The notes beneath the pieces are model-generated. The model searched no databases. It had not been told where the DNA came from and worked only from the letters and a program-made list of their open reading frames with translations. Position numbers and translations under genes: made by a program. From Bog-756 sp963699055 (GTDB lineage Bacteria; Actinomycetota; Acidimicrobiia; Acidimicrobiales; RAAP-2): a DNA stretch of 64,000 nt. Below are positions 26,435 to 34,958 of this stretch, piece by piece (the first letter of the stretch is position 1; each line of letters starts with the position of its first letter). The DNA lies in assembly GCA_963699055.1 (NCBI GenBank), contig CAVOTA010000001.1, forward strand, positions 124,001 through 188,000. The letters are read 5' to 3'.

Positions 26435-27430
26435 GTGAGCACCAACCCGTTCCGACGCGTCCAGGTCGGCCTGGCCGCGCTGGCCCTCGTCGTCGTCATC
26501 GGCACCGTCGGCTACGTCGTCCTCGGGTTCTCCGTCCTCGAGGCGCTGTACCAGACGGTGGTCACCGTCTCGACCGTCGGCTACGGCTTCCCGCGCCCGA
26601 TCGACGACGCCGCCAAGGTGTTCACCATCGTGCTCATCCTGCTGGGTGTGGGCACGGCGCTCTACACCTTCACGGTGACACTGGAACTGCTCATCGACGG
26701 GCACATGCGGGACCTGATCAGGAGGCGCAGGATGGACCGGGACATCGGCACGATGACAGGGCACGTGGTGATCTGCGGTTGGGGCCGCGTCGGCCGCGAG
26801 GTGGCCCGGTACCTGAGCAACGCCGGCCAGCAGATCGTGGTCGTCGACCGCGACGGGGGCCGCATCGCCTCGGTGGAGTACCCGACCGTCATCGGCGACG
26901 TGACCGACGACGACACCCTGCTGCGGGCGGGGATCGAACGGGCGGGAACGCTCATCGCCGCCCTCGACACCGACGCCGACAACCTGTTCGTGACGGTGGC
27001 CAGCCGCTCCTTCAACCCCACGATCCACGTGATCGCCCGCGCCCGCGGCGAGTCGTCGGAGGCGAAGCTGCTGCGGGTGGGCGCCGACCGGGTGGTCAAC
27101 CCCCAACGTCTCGGGGGTGACCGCATGGCGGCGTTCGTGACCCAGCCCCACGTGGTCGACTTCGTCGACGTGGTGATGCACGACGGCTCGCTGGAATTCC
27201 GGCTGGAGGAGCTGGAGGTGGGGGAGGACTCACCGCTGGCCGGCCGGACGCTGCGGTCCACCCAGGTCCACGACCGGACGGGCTGCCTGGTGCTCGCCAT
27301 CCGCAGGCCGGACGGGAGCTTCACCCCGAACCCGTCACCCGAGGCGGAGGTCGAGCCGGGGGACGTGCTCATCGGGGTGGGGACGGCGTCCCAGCTGGCG
27401 GCGCTGGCGGAGTACGCCCGCCGCCGCTGA
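26435..27430 (+). CDS. Two-TM potassium channel with RCK (TrkA-N/TrkA-C) domains
   Basis: This 331-residue protein is arranged like MthK. Two membrane helices (VQVGLAALALVVVIGTVGY … and VFTIVLILLGVGTALYTF) flank the selectivity filter TVVTVSTVGYGFPRP near residues 45-52. A cytosolic RCK_N Rossmann domain follows, starting at HVVICGWGRVGREVARYL (about 108), with acidic IVVVDRDG and DVTDDDTLLRAGI, and an RCK_C domain (about 245-330; EVGEDSPLAGRTLR). RCK domains gate the pore in response to a nucleotide or ion. The GTG at 26435 is the likely start, 49 bases after the aquaporin-family gene; both membrane proteins may answer osmotic change together. Confidence 0.92.
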   Translation: MSTNPFRRVQVGLAALALVVVIGTVGYVVLGFSVLEALYQTVVTVSTVGYGFPRPIDDAAKVFTIVLILLGVGTALYTFTVTLELLIDGHMRDLIRRRRMDRDIGTMTGHVVICGWGRVGREVARYLSNAGQQIVVVDRDGGRIASVEYPTVIGDVTDDDTLLRAGIERAGTLIAALDTDADNLFVTVASRSFNPTIHVIARARGESSEAKLLRVGADRVVNPQRLGGDRMAAFVTQPHVVDFVDVVMHDGSLEFRLEELEVGEDSPLAGRTLRSTQVHDRTGCLVLAIRRPDGSFTPNPSPEAEVEPGDVLIGVGTASQLAALAEYARRR

Positions 27431-27454
27431 CGGCCCCGGTGCCGCGGGACGGTG

Positions 27455-28933
27455 TCAGGCGAGGTCGTCGAGGACCATGTCGGCCACGTGGAACCCGGAG
27501 TCGACGGCCTGGTGGGTGCCCGAGCCGCGCCCGCCGGCGTCGCAGCCGACGAGATAGAGGCCCGGCAGCGGCGTGCGGGCGTCCGGCTTGCCCGCGCCCA
27601 CCTGGCCGACGACCTGGGCGAGGCCGACGGCCTCGCCGCCGGAGCCGGGGACGGTGGCGTCGCGGGTCATGCGGGAGATCTGGCGGGCGCCGTAGGGCTC
27701 GGTGCGGACGGTGTGGTCCCGGATGCCCGGGTACAGCTCCTCGACCACCGCCCTGGCCCGGCGCACGGCTTCGGCCCCCATGGGGGACCCGGGGTCGGGC
27801 GAGACGAAGACCTGGATGTTGGCCACCTGGTGGCCCGGGGTCCCCACCATGTCGGGGTCGAACTCCGAGGCCACGTCGACGGCGATCAGCGGGATCTCCG
27901 GCCACTCGCCGGCCTCCATGGCCGCGAACCGGTCGGAGTCGAGCCAGCTCTCGTCGGAGAAGACGGGGATCAGTGCGGCGTCGAAGACCCGGGTGTCGAA
28001 GACGTAGCGGATGCCGGCGATGGCCCAGCTCGGCTCCAGGTCGCGCACCCGCTCCACGTACGGACCGGGGAAGGCGTCCGCCCCGGCGAGCGACAGCACC
28101 GTCGGCTGGACCCCGGCGTTGGACACCACGGCCGGGGCGCGGAGCACGCCCTTGTCGGTCTGGACGCCGACGGCCCGTCCGCCCTCGACCAGCACCCGGC
28201 GCACCCGGGTGCCGGTGAGGAAGCAGCCGCCGCGCTCCTCCACGACCTCGGCGCAGACCTCGGCCACCCGGCCGTAGCCCCCGCGGTGGAACCGCCCCGC
28301 CCCGCCGAGCACCATGTTGCGCAGGACCAGGACGGCCTCGGAGGCGGCCAGCCGGTCCACCGGGGCCACGAAGAGCATGTTGAGCGTGGCGTAGAGCTGG
28401 CTGGTGAGGCCCGTCGGCAGGCCGAACGGCGTCACGTAGTCCACGGTCCCCACGCCGTCCAGGGCGACGATCTCGTCGTCGGACAGGGCCAGCATGGCCA
28501 GGTAGAACTCGCCCAGCCGGCCGACGTCGTCGTCGGTGGCCCCGAACACCCGCTGCAGCTCGGCCAGCTCCTCGGTGGAGCCCGTCTGGCGCAGCGCCGA
28601 CCGCAGGGTCCGCCAGCCGCCCTCGGGCGGTCGGTAGTGGACGGCGGCCATCTCGCCCTCGGGGATGAGCAGCTCGACCCGGTCGCCGATCCCGAGCACG
28701 TCGACCAGCTCGTGGAACCGGGAGTCGACGGCGGGGATGCCCACCGCGCCGAACATCTCGTAACGGTCGCCCCGTCGGTGCAGCGTCTGGGTCTTGCCCC
28801 CGGCGCGTGGTGTCTTGTCCACCAGGGCCACCCGCTTGCCCCCGGCGGCGCAGAGGGCGGCCGCCGTCACCCCGCCGTAGCCCGCCCCGATGACGATCAC
28901 GTCGAAGTCGCTCGTCCCGTCGCTGTACGCCAT
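27455..28933 (-). CDS. FAD-dependent oxidoreductase, phytoene-desaturase-like
   Basis: This 492-residue protein has the dinucleotide-binding motif VIVIGAGYGGVTAAALCAAGG near residues 11-30 with VALVDKTPRAGGKTQT, and an FAD-closing motif at the C-terminus (LYLVGCDAGGRGSGTHQAVDSG). This architecture is that of the CrtI/NAD(P)-binding amine-oxidase-like group that desaturates or isomerises isoprenoids. No other carotenoid gene is nearby, so the substrate is open. It is convergent with the K+ channel gene (24-base gap). Confidence 0.8.
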   Translation of the reverse strand: MAYSDGTSDFDVIVIGAGYGGVTAAALCAAGGKRVALVDKTPRAGGKTQTLHRRGDRYEMFGAVGIPAVDSRFHELVDVLGIGDRVELLIPEGEMAAVHYRPPEGGWRTLRSALRQTGSTEELAELQRVFGATDDDVGRLGEFYLAMLALSDDEIVALDGVGTVDYVTPFGLPTGLTSQLYATLNMLFVAPVDRLAASEAVLVLRNMVLGGAGRFHRGGYGRVAEVCAEVVEERGGCFLTGTRVRRVLVEGGRAVGVQTDKGVLRAPAVVSNAGVQPTVLSLAGADAFPGPYVERVRDLEPSWAIAGIRYVFDTRVFDAALIPVFSDESWLDSDRFAAMEAGEWPEIPLIAVDVASEFDPDMVGTPGHQVANIQVFVSPDPGSPMGAEAVRRARAVVEELYPGIRDHTVRTEPYGARQISRMTRDATVPGSGGEAVGLAQVVGQVGAGKPDARTPLPGLYLVGCDAGGRGSGTHQAVDSGFHVADMVLDDLA

Positions 28934-29054
28934 GCGGTCCCCCCGGCTGGTCTGGTCGGTCGGCGCGCGCCAGGTGCGGATGCCCGGGTGCGACCGGCCC
29001 CGAGTGTAGGTGGGGCCGCGGACCGGTCGGGGACGGGGGTGGGGGAGCCGCCGG

Positions 29055-31109
29055 CTACCAGAGGGCGTCGAGTTCGGCGTCGACGGTCCCGGTGAGGGGT
29101 GCCTGCACCGGCGGCAGGGCGACGTCCTCCACGCCGCGCACGACCAGCAGGTCGAGCAGGGGGTCCACCTCCGGCGGCAGGAACCGGGTCCGCAGTGCGT
29201 AGCTGTGGCGGTCGGTGCGGCCGGCCGGGTCGCCGTGGTGGTAGCGCAGGGGGGCGTACACGTGGAGGTGGCGCTGGGCCCGGGTCAGCGCCACGTAGAA
29301 CAGGCGCCGCTCCTCGTCGACCCCCTCGGCGTCGCCGGTGGCCATGTCCGACGGGAACGCCCCGTCGGCGGCGTGGATCAGGTGGACGACACCCCACTCG
29401 CCGCCCTTGGCCGAGTGCACCGTGGAGAGCGTGAGCCAGTCGTCGTCGAGCGACGGGGTGCCGGCCAGGTCGCCGGTCGAGTTGGGTGGGTCGAGGGTCA
29501 GGTCGGCGACGAACTGGGCCGCCGTGGGGGACTCGGCGGCGATGCGGGCCAGGGCGTCGAAGTCGGCCAGCCGCGCCTCGGCGTGGTCGTAGCGGTGGCG
29601 GACCAGGGGGTCGAGGGCGTGGGCCAGGGTCTCGACCTGGGCGCCGGCGGGCAGGGACCCGGTGCGACAGGCACCGAGGGCGTCGGCCAGGAGGATCAGG
29701 TCGGCGGCGGCGCCGGGTGCCCCGCCGCAGTGGGCGGGCTCGGCGCAGAAGGCGGCCAGCGGATCGGGCCCGCCCCGGCCGGGTGTCCGGACCCCGAGTG
29801 TCGCCAGGATCCGGTCGACCGACGTCGGCCCGGCCCCGCGGGCCAGGTGGAGCATGCGCATCCAGGCCAGTTCGTCCCACGGGTTCTGGACGATGCGGAG
29901 CAGGGCCAGCAGGTCCCGCACGTGGGCGGCCTCGAGGAACCGGAGCCCGCCGTACTTCACGAACGGGATGCGCCGCCGGCGCAGCTCCACCTCGAGGAGG
30001 TCGCTGTGGTGGCCGGTCCGGAACAGGACGGCCTGGTCGCGCAGGGGCACCCCGGACTCGTAGTGGTCGAGGACCGACTGGGCGACGGCGGTGGCCTGGG
30101 CCTGCTGGTCGGGACAGGTGGCCAGGGTGGGTCGGACGCCGCCGGGCTCCTCGGTCCACAGCTGCTTGCGGAACCCCTCGGTGGCCTCGGCGATCACCGC
30201 GTTGGCCAACGCCAGGATCGGCGTGGTCGAGCGGTAGTTCTGCTCGAGTGCGACGGTGGTGGTACCGGGGAACTGCTCGGGGAAGTCGAGGATGTTGCGC
30301 ACGGTCGCCGAGCGGAACGAGTAGATGGCCTGGGCGTCGTCGCCGACCACGGTGACGCCGAGACCGTGGGCGCCCAGTGCCCGGAGGATGTCGCCCTGGA
30401 CCAGGTCGGTGTCCTGGTACTCGTCCACCAGGACGTGGTCGAACTGGCCGGCCAGCACGGGACCGACGGTGGGGTCGCGCACGGCGGCCCGCCAGTAGAG
30501 GAGCAGGTCCTCGAGGTCGAGCACGTGCTGGGCGCGCTTGCGCGCCGTGTAGTCGGTGAAGACGGTCCGCAGTCCGTCGACGTCGTCGAGACACCACGGG
30601 AACCAGCGGGCGACGGTCTCCTCGAGCGGCACCTGGGCGCTCACCGTCCGGCCGTAGGCGGCCTCCACGGTCTCGGTCCGCGGGAAGCGACGGGAGGAGG
30701 CCGCGGCCACGGGCGCCCGGACCAGTGCGAACAGGTCGCGGGCGTCACCGGGCCCGAGGACGCTGAACCGCTCGGCCAGGCCGAGCCCGGTGCCGAAGCG
30801 GGCCAGGACCCGGTGGGCGACCGAGTGGAAGGTCCCGGCCACGACCCGCCCGGCGACCAGCGGGTCGGTCAGGTGTCCCACCCGGTTGGTGAGCTCGGCG
30901 GCGGCGCGGCGGCTGAAGGTGACCAGCAGGACGCGCTCGGGTGGCACCCCGTCGTCGAGCAGGCGGGCCAGCCGGCTGACCAGGGTCCGGGTCTTGCCGG
31001 TCCCCGCCCCCGCCGACACCAGCAGCGGGCCGCCCCGGTGGTCCACCACCCGTCGCTGGGCGTCGTTGAGGCCCTCGGCCCAGATCGGTGTCTCCACGGG
31101 GAACGCCAC
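29055..31109 (-). CDS. UvrD/Rep-family superfamily 1 DNA helicase
   Basis: This 684-residue SF1A helicase unwinds DNA 3'-5' using ATP. Motifs: Q-motif LNDAQRRVVDH, Walker A SAGAGTGKTRTL (about residue 35), Ia VTFSRRAAAELTNR, Walker B VDEYQDTD (DExQD type), III VGDDAQAIYSFR, IV VALEQNYRST, V STVHSAKGGEWG and VI FYVALTRAQRHLHV. The start is GTG 31109, with no ribosome site but a -10 hexamer six bases upstream. A LexA box lies 34 bases before the start, so damage induction is likely. It is shorter at the C-terminus than UvrD/PcrA and is closer to the actinobacterial Rep-like group. Confidence 0.93.
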   Translation of the reverse strand: MAFPVETPIWAEGLNDAQRRVVDHRGGPLLVSAGAGTGKTRTLVSRLARLLDDGVPPERVLLVTFSRRAAAELTNRVGHLTDPLVAGRVVAGTFHSVAHRVLARFGTGLGLAERFSVLGPGDARDLFALVRAPVAAASSRRFPRTETVEAAYGRTVSAQVPLEETVARWFPWCLDDVDGLRTVFTDYTARKRAQHVLDLEDLLLYWRAAVRDPTVGPVLAGQFDHVLVDEYQDTDLVQGDILRALGAHGLGVTVVGDDAQAIYSFRSATVRNILDFPEQFPGTTTVALEQNYRSTTPILALANAVIAEATEGFRKQLWTEEPGGVRPTLATCPDQQAQATAVAQSVLDHYESGVPLRDQAVLFRTGHHSDLLEVELRRRRIPFVKYGGLRFLEAAHVRDLLALLRIVQNPWDELAWMRMLHLARGAGPTSVDRILATLGVRTPGRGGPDPLAAFCAEPAHCGGAPGAAADLILLADALGACRTGSLPAGAQVETLAHALDPLVRHRYDHAEARLADFDALARIAAESPTAAQFVADLTLDPPNSTGDLAGTPSLDDDWLTLSTVHSAKGGEWGVVHLIHAADGAFPSDMATGDAEGVDEERRLFYVALTRAQRHLHVYAPLRYHHGDPAGRTDRHSYALRTRFLPPEVDPLLDLLVVRGVEDVALPPVQAPLTGTVDAELDALW

Positions 31110-31115
31110 CCCCGG

Positions 31116-31121
31116 ATGCTA
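31116..31121 (-). promoter_or_regulatory. -10 element (TAGCAT) of the helicase gene
   Basis: On the minus strand TAGCAT ends six bases before the GTG at 31109, suggesting a leaderless mRNA. The LexA box at 31143-31156 falls on the expected -35 region. Confidence 0.5.
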
Positions 31122-31142
31122 CCGGTGGTCGGGGTGGAAAAG

Positions 31143-31156
31143 CGAACACCTGTTCG
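31143..31156. promoter_or_regulatory. LexA (SOS) box between the helicase and a small gene
   Basis: CGAAC-ACCT-GTTCG is a perfect palindrome within AGCGAACACCTGTTCGCT (31141-31158). It matches the Gram-positive/actinobacterial LexA site CGAAC-N4-GTTCG. It lies between the two divergent -10 elements (31116-31121 and 31158-31163), so one LexA dimer could repress both genes. Confidence 0.8.
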
Positions 31157-31157
31157 C

Positions 31158-31163
31158 TACAGT
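31158..31163 (+). promoter_or_regulatory. -10 element (TACAGT) of the small SOS-linked gene
   Basis: TACAGT ends seven bases before the ATG at 31171, and TGGAAA at 31135-31140 is a possible -35 with 17-base spacing. The LexA box sits in the spacer. Confidence 0.5.
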
Positions 31164-31170
31164 CGCCCGC

Positions 31171-31416
31171 ATGCACTACGAGGTCGACGTGACCATCCCC
31201 CGGCCCCTCGACGCGCCCACCGCCCGGTTCCTCGAGGCGGTATGCCGCTCGGCCAACCGGGTGCGCTGCTTCCGGGGCGACGCCGCCGGCATCCACCTCA
31301 CCGTCGACGTGTCCGGCATGGACCGCCAGGACGCCATCCGCTCCGCGGTCCGCGAGGTGGCCGGCATCTTCCCGGGACGCAACGACGGGACGTACGGGGA
31401 GCCGAAGGAGTACTGA
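31171..31416 (+). CDS. Small protein of unknown function, probably LexA-controlled
   Basis: This 81-residue protein begins MHYEVDVTIPRPLDAPTARF and continues with a predicted alternating strand-helix pattern: HYEVDVTI strand, APTARFLEAVCRSANRV helix, GIHLTVDVSG strand, RQDAIRSAVREVAGIF helix. This suggests a ferredoxin-like or ACT-like beta-alpha-beta fold. Codon bias is like its neighbours, so it is a real gene. I do not recognise a family. It is divergent from a UvrD-like helicase and shares its LexA box, so a role in DNA damage tolerance is inferred from context only. Confidence 0.75.
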   Translation: MHYEVDVTIPRPLDAPTARFLEAVCRSANRVRCFRGDAAGIHLTVDVSGMDRQDAIRSAVREVAGIFPGRNDGTYGEPKEY

Positions 31417-31440
31417 GCGCCGGGGCCGGCCCGGGTGGGG

Positions 31441-32844
31441 TCAGCCGCCGACGAGCTTGCCGAGTGCCCGGGCGTGCCACGTCTCCCGGCCGGCCCGGTC
31501 CTCGGCCCGGTCGGCGCTGCCGGCCAGGCGCAGTCCGGCGTTGATGCCGGCGTAGCGGAACGGCTCGGGCTCCCACCGGCGCGAACGGTGGTTGACCCAG
31601 GGCAGCGACGTCAGGTCGGTGGCGTCACCCACGATCAGGTCACGGAGTGTGCGGCCGGCCAGATTGGTGGTCGACACGCCGTCACCCACGTAGCCGCCCG
31701 CCCAGGCCATCCGGGTGCCGGCGTCCATGCCCACCGACGAGAACCAGTCCCGGGTGATGCCGAGGGGCCCGCCCCACCGGTGGGTGACGGCCGCGTCCGA
31801 CAGCGCCGGGAACAGCTCCACCAGGGTACGCCGCAGTGCCTCGTGCACGGTGTCGTCGCGGTCGTACTCGGGCCGGATCGTCGAGCCGAAGTGGTACGGG
31901 GCGCCGCGCCCGCCGAAGGCCAGTCGGCCGTCCTCGGTCCGCTGGCCGTAGATGACCAGGTGGCGGTGGTCGGCGAACGTCTCCCGGTCGGCCAGCCCGT
32001 GCTCCGCCCAGAAGGCGTCGGGCAGGGGCTCGGTGGCGATCATGAGCGAGTAGACGGGGATGACGTCGCGCTCGTGGCCGGCCAGCGTCCGGGTGTAGCC
32101 CTCGGTGGCCCGCACCACGGTGCGGGCCCGCACGGTGCCCCGGGTGGTGGTGGCCACCCCGGGGGCGATGGCGGTGACCTCGGTCTGCTCGAGGATCCGC
32201 ACGCCCCGGCGCTCCACCACGTCGGCCAGGCCGCGGACCAGGCGGGCCGGGTCGACGGCGGCGCAGTGCGGGGTGAAGGTGGCGCCGAGCACGTCGGTGG
32301 TACCCACCCGGGCGGCCGCCTCGGCCGCGGGGAGGAAGGCGAGGTCGGACTCGTCGACGCCGCGTCTCCGTGCCTCGGCCACGTCGGCATGGGTGCGGGC
32401 CAGCTGGGCCGGCGTGCGGGCGAGCACGACGGTGCCGCCCTGGTGGAACCCGCACTCGATGCCCTCGGCGGCCACCACCCGGCCGACCTCGCGGACGGTG
32501 GCCTCCATGGCCTGGCGCTGGGAGCGCCCCGATCCGGGACCGCACCGGGCGTCCAGGGTCCCCTCGGAGACGCTGAAGAGCGCCGAGCACCACCCGCCGT
32601 TGCGGCCCGACGCGCCGAACCCGACGACGTCGCGCTCGAGGACGGCGATGCGCAGTCCGGGGTCGGCCCCGGACAGGTAGTAGGCCGTCCACAGCCCGGT
32701 CAGCCCACCGCCCACGATGGCCACGTCCACCTCGGCGTCGCCGTCGAGTGCCGGCCGGACCCCGAGCGGACCCGGGAGGCCGTCCCACCACAGGGAGAGG
32801 CGCCGGTAGCGCTCGCCCGGCGGTGGGGTCAGATCTGCGTCCAC
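31441..32844 (-). CDS. FAD-dependent amine oxidoreductase (DAO family, PuuB-like)
   Basis: This 467-residue protein of the D-amino-acid-oxidase fold has an N-terminal FAD motif VDVAIVGGGLTGLWTAYYL around residues 40-58 and ERDVVGFGASGRNGGW, the latter a hallmark of this family, with a C-terminal AGGYVGDGVSTTNLAGR flavin contact. Relatives include gamma-glutamylputrescine oxidase (PuuB) and other secondary-amine oxidases. Its start overlaps the aminotransferase end by 16 bases, placing it third in an operon with the Lrp regulator. An oxidase acting on an amine plus a transaminase and an aldehyde dehydrogenase make a coherent amine-degradation set. Confidence 0.85.
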   Translation of the reverse strand: MDADLTPPPGERYRRLSLWWDGLPGPLGVRPALDGDAEVDVAIVGGGLTGLWTAYYLSGADPGLRIAVLERDVVGFGASGRNGGWCSALFSVSEGTLDARCGPGSGRSQRQAMEATVREVGRVVAAEGIECGFHQGGTVVLARTPAQLARTHADVAEARRRGVDESDLAFLPAAEAAARVGTTDVLGATFTPHCAAVDPARLVRGLADVVERRGVRILEQTEVTAIAPGVATTTRGTVRARTVVRATEGYTRTLAGHERDVIPVYSLMIATEPLPDAFWAEHGLADRETFADHRHLVIYGQRTEDGRLAFGGRGAPYHFGSTIRPEYDRDDTVHEALRRTLVELFPALSDAAVTHRWGGPLGITRDWFSSVGMDAGTRMAWAGGYVGDGVSTTNLAGRTLRDLIVGDATDLTSLPWVNHRSRRWEPEPFRYAGINAGLRLAGSADRAEDRAGRETWHARALGKLVGG

Positions 32845-34202
32845 GCCTCGGTCAGGACGGCGCGCAGGCGCTCGGTGATGTAGGCGAACTCCTCGGGACC
32901 ACTGGTGAGCGGCGGCGCCAGCTGGATGACGGGGTCGCCCCGGTCGTCGGCGCGGCAGATGAGGCCGGACTCGTAGAGGGCACCCGACAGGAAGCCGCGC
33001 AGCAGTCGCTCGGCCTCGTCGTCGTTGAACGTCTCCTTGGTGTCCTTGTCCTTGACCATCTCGATGCCGTAGAAGTAGCCCGCGCCGCGCACGTCACCCA
33101 CGATCGGCAGGTCCCGGAGCGTGTCGAGCTGGGCCTTGAACTCGGCCTCGTTGTCGCGGACGTTCTCCAGGATCCCCTCCTTCTCGAACACGTCGATGTT
33201 GGCGAGGGCGACCGCGGCGCTGACGGGGTGGCCGGCGAAGGTGATCCCGTGGAGGAAGCTCGACCCGGCCAGGAAGGGCTCGATGACCCGGTCGCTCACG
33301 GCGAGTGCGCCGAGCGGCGAGTAGCCACTGGTGAGGCCCTTGGCCATGGTGATCATGTCGGGCACGTACTCGTAGCGCTCGGCGCCGAAGAAGTGGCCCA
33401 GCCGGCCCCAGGCGCAGATGACCTCGTCGGAGACGAGCAGCACGCCGTACCGGTCGCAGATCTCGCGGACCCGCTGGAAGTAGCCGGGCGGCGGGGGGAA
33501 GCACCCGCCGGCGTTCTGCACCGGCTCCAGGAACACGGCGGCCACGGTCTCGGGGTCCTCGGACAGGATGGCCTGCTCGATGGCGTCGGCGGCCCAGCGG
33601 CCGTAGGCCTCGATGTCGTCCTCGAAGTACGGCGCCCGGTAGAAGTTGGTGTTGGGGACCTTGAAGGCACCCGGCACCAGCGGCTCGAACGGCGTACGGA
33701 TCTCGGTGACGCCGGTGATGGACAGGGCACCCATGGTGGCGCCGTGGTAGGCGATGTCCCGGCTGATCACCTTGTAGCGCTGGGGCTGGCCGATGAGCTT
33801 GAAGTACTGGCGGGCCAGCTTCCACGCCGACTCGACGGCCTCGGAGCCACCGGTGGTGAAGAAGATGCGGTTGATGTCGCCGGGGGCGAGGCCGGCGATC
33901 TTCTCCGCCAGCTCGACGGCCTTCGGGTGGGCGTAGCTCCACACCGGGAAGTAGGCGAGTTTGGCCGCCTGCTCGGCACCGGCCTCGACCAGCTCCATCC
34001 GGCCGTGGCCCAGCTGGCTGGTGAAGAGTCCCGACAGGCCGTCGAGGTAGCGCTTGCCGTGCTGGTCGTAGACCCAGACGCCCTCACCGTGGGTGATCAC
34101 CGGGATCTCGTGTCCCGGGGTGGCCCCCGTCATCCGGGTGAAGTGCATCCACAGGTGGCGGTGCGCGCTCGCCTGCAGTGCGTCGTTCGAGTACTCGGTC
34201 AT
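32829..34202 (-). CDS. Class III aminotransferase (putrescine/GABA/beta-alanine type)
   Basis: This 457-residue PLP enzyme of the omega-amino-acid/diamine:pyruvate transaminase group has HLWMHFTRMTG at the N-terminus (shared with SpuC-like enzymes), the PLP phosphate loop TTGGSEAVESAWKLAR, the AYHGATMGALS region, VSDEVICAWGRLG with the Asp that contacts the PLP pyridine nitrogen, and the Schiff-base lysine in TMAKGLTSGYSPLG near residue 290. ATG 34202 overlaps the stop of the Lrp gene (ATGA), so translation is coupled. The donor is probably a terminal amine such as putrescine, GABA or beta-alanine, with pyruvate as acceptor; the latter fits the alanine dehydrogenase gene further on. Confidence 0.88.
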   Translation of the reverse strand: MTEYSNDALQASAHRHLWMHFTRMTGATPGHEIPVITHGEGVWVYDQHGKRYLDGLSGLFTSQLGHGRMELVEAGAEQAAKLAYFPVWSYAHPKAVELAEKIAGLAPGDINRIFFTTGGSEAVESAWKLARQYFKLIGQPQRYKVISRDIAYHGATMGALSITGVTEIRTPFEPLVPGAFKVPNTNFYRAPYFEDDIEAYGRWAADAIEQAILSEDPETVAAVFLEPVQNAGGCFPPPPGYFQRVREICDRYGVLLVSDEVICAWGRLGHFFGAERYEYVPDMITMAKGLTSGYSPLGALAVSDRVIEPFLAGSSFLHGITFAGHPVSAAVALANIDVFEKEGILENVRDNEAEFKAQLDTLRDLPIVGDVRGAGYFYGIEMVKDKDTKETFNDDEAERLLRGFLSGALYESGLICRADDRGDPVIQLAPPLTSGPEEFAYITERLRAVLTEAWTQI

Positions 34203-34675
34203 CGGGTCCCCCATGTGTAGGTCTGCTTCTTCAGCTTCAGGTACATGAACATCTCGGTGCTGCGGACTCCGGGGATCTGCCGGATCACACCGTTCAGCAG
34301 GTCCAGCATGTGGTCCTCGTCCTCGCACACCAGCTCGACGAGGATGTCGTAGGTGCCGGTGACCATGACCACGTAGTCGATGTCGTCGACCTCGGCCAGC
34401 CGGTCGGCGACGGCGCGGGCGTCGCCCTCGGCGCGGATCCCGACCATGGCCTGGCTGCGGAACCCGACCTGCAGCGGGTCGGTGACGGCCACGATCTGCA
34501 TGATCCCGGCCTCGCGCATCTTCTGGACCCGTTGGCGCACGGCGGCCTCGGACAGGCCGACGGCCTCGGCGATCGAGCCGTAGGTGCGGCGGCCGTCCTG
34601 CTGGAGCTGCTCGACGATCGCCTTGTTGACGTCGTCCAGCAACCCGGCGGCCGACGGGGGGACCGTGGTGCTCAT
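34199..34675 (-). CDS. Lrp/AsnC-family transcriptional regulator
   Basis: This 158-residue protein has an N-terminal AsnC HTH (NKAIVEQLQQDGRRTYGSIAEA, recognition helix SEAAVRQRVQKMREAG, about residues 17-62) and a C-terminal RAM/ACT-type ligand domain (about 75-150; YVVMVTGTYDILVELVCEDE). Such proteins sense amino acids and form octamers on repeated DNA sites. It heads the minus-strand operon with aminotransferase and oxidase and is divergent from the aldehyde dehydrogenase-permease-alanine dehydrogenase group. GTTAAC-containing repeats lie in the shared intergenic region. Confidence 0.93.
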   Translation of the reverse strand: MSTTVPPSAAGLLDDVNKAIVEQLQQDGRRTYGSIAEAVGLSEAAVRQRVQKMREAGIMQIVAVTDPLQVGFRSQAMVGIRAEGDARAVADRLAEVDDIDYVVMVTGTYDILVELVCEDEDHMLDLLNGVIRQIPGVRSTEMFMYLKLKKQTYTWGTR

Positions 34676-34762
34676 CGGGGATCCCTTCCGGCGGGTGCGC
34701 AGCGGTTGCGCGCGGTGCCGCTGTGGTGGTGGTTGACCATTCCCATTCCTGGACAGTTCTAG

Positions 34763-34782
34763 CAGTTAACGCACAGTTAACG
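34763..34782. promoter_or_regulatory. Tandem CAGTTAACG repeats, candidate Lrp/AsnC operator
   Basis: CAGTTAACG occurs at 34763-34771 and 34774-34782, 11 bases apart (one helical turn). Each contains the palindrome GTTAAC, and a partial ACAGTT occurs at about 34753. The stretch 34750-34850 is clearly more A/T-rich than its surroundings and sits between divergent promoters, as expected for an Lrp-type binding region. Confidence 0.5.
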
Positions 34783-34958
34783 TGGATTCTGTGGGAAAAA
34801 CAAGCGCTATCCGTGGATGTTCATGAAGAATTTTCCGAAAACACTTGTCAGATCCGTCGGGATGGGACACGATGACACCCAATCGGGAGGCCCTGCCTGC
34901 CATGCACCGTCGACGCGACCGCAGTCGACCCCACGCGACGTCCGGGGAGGAACCAACC

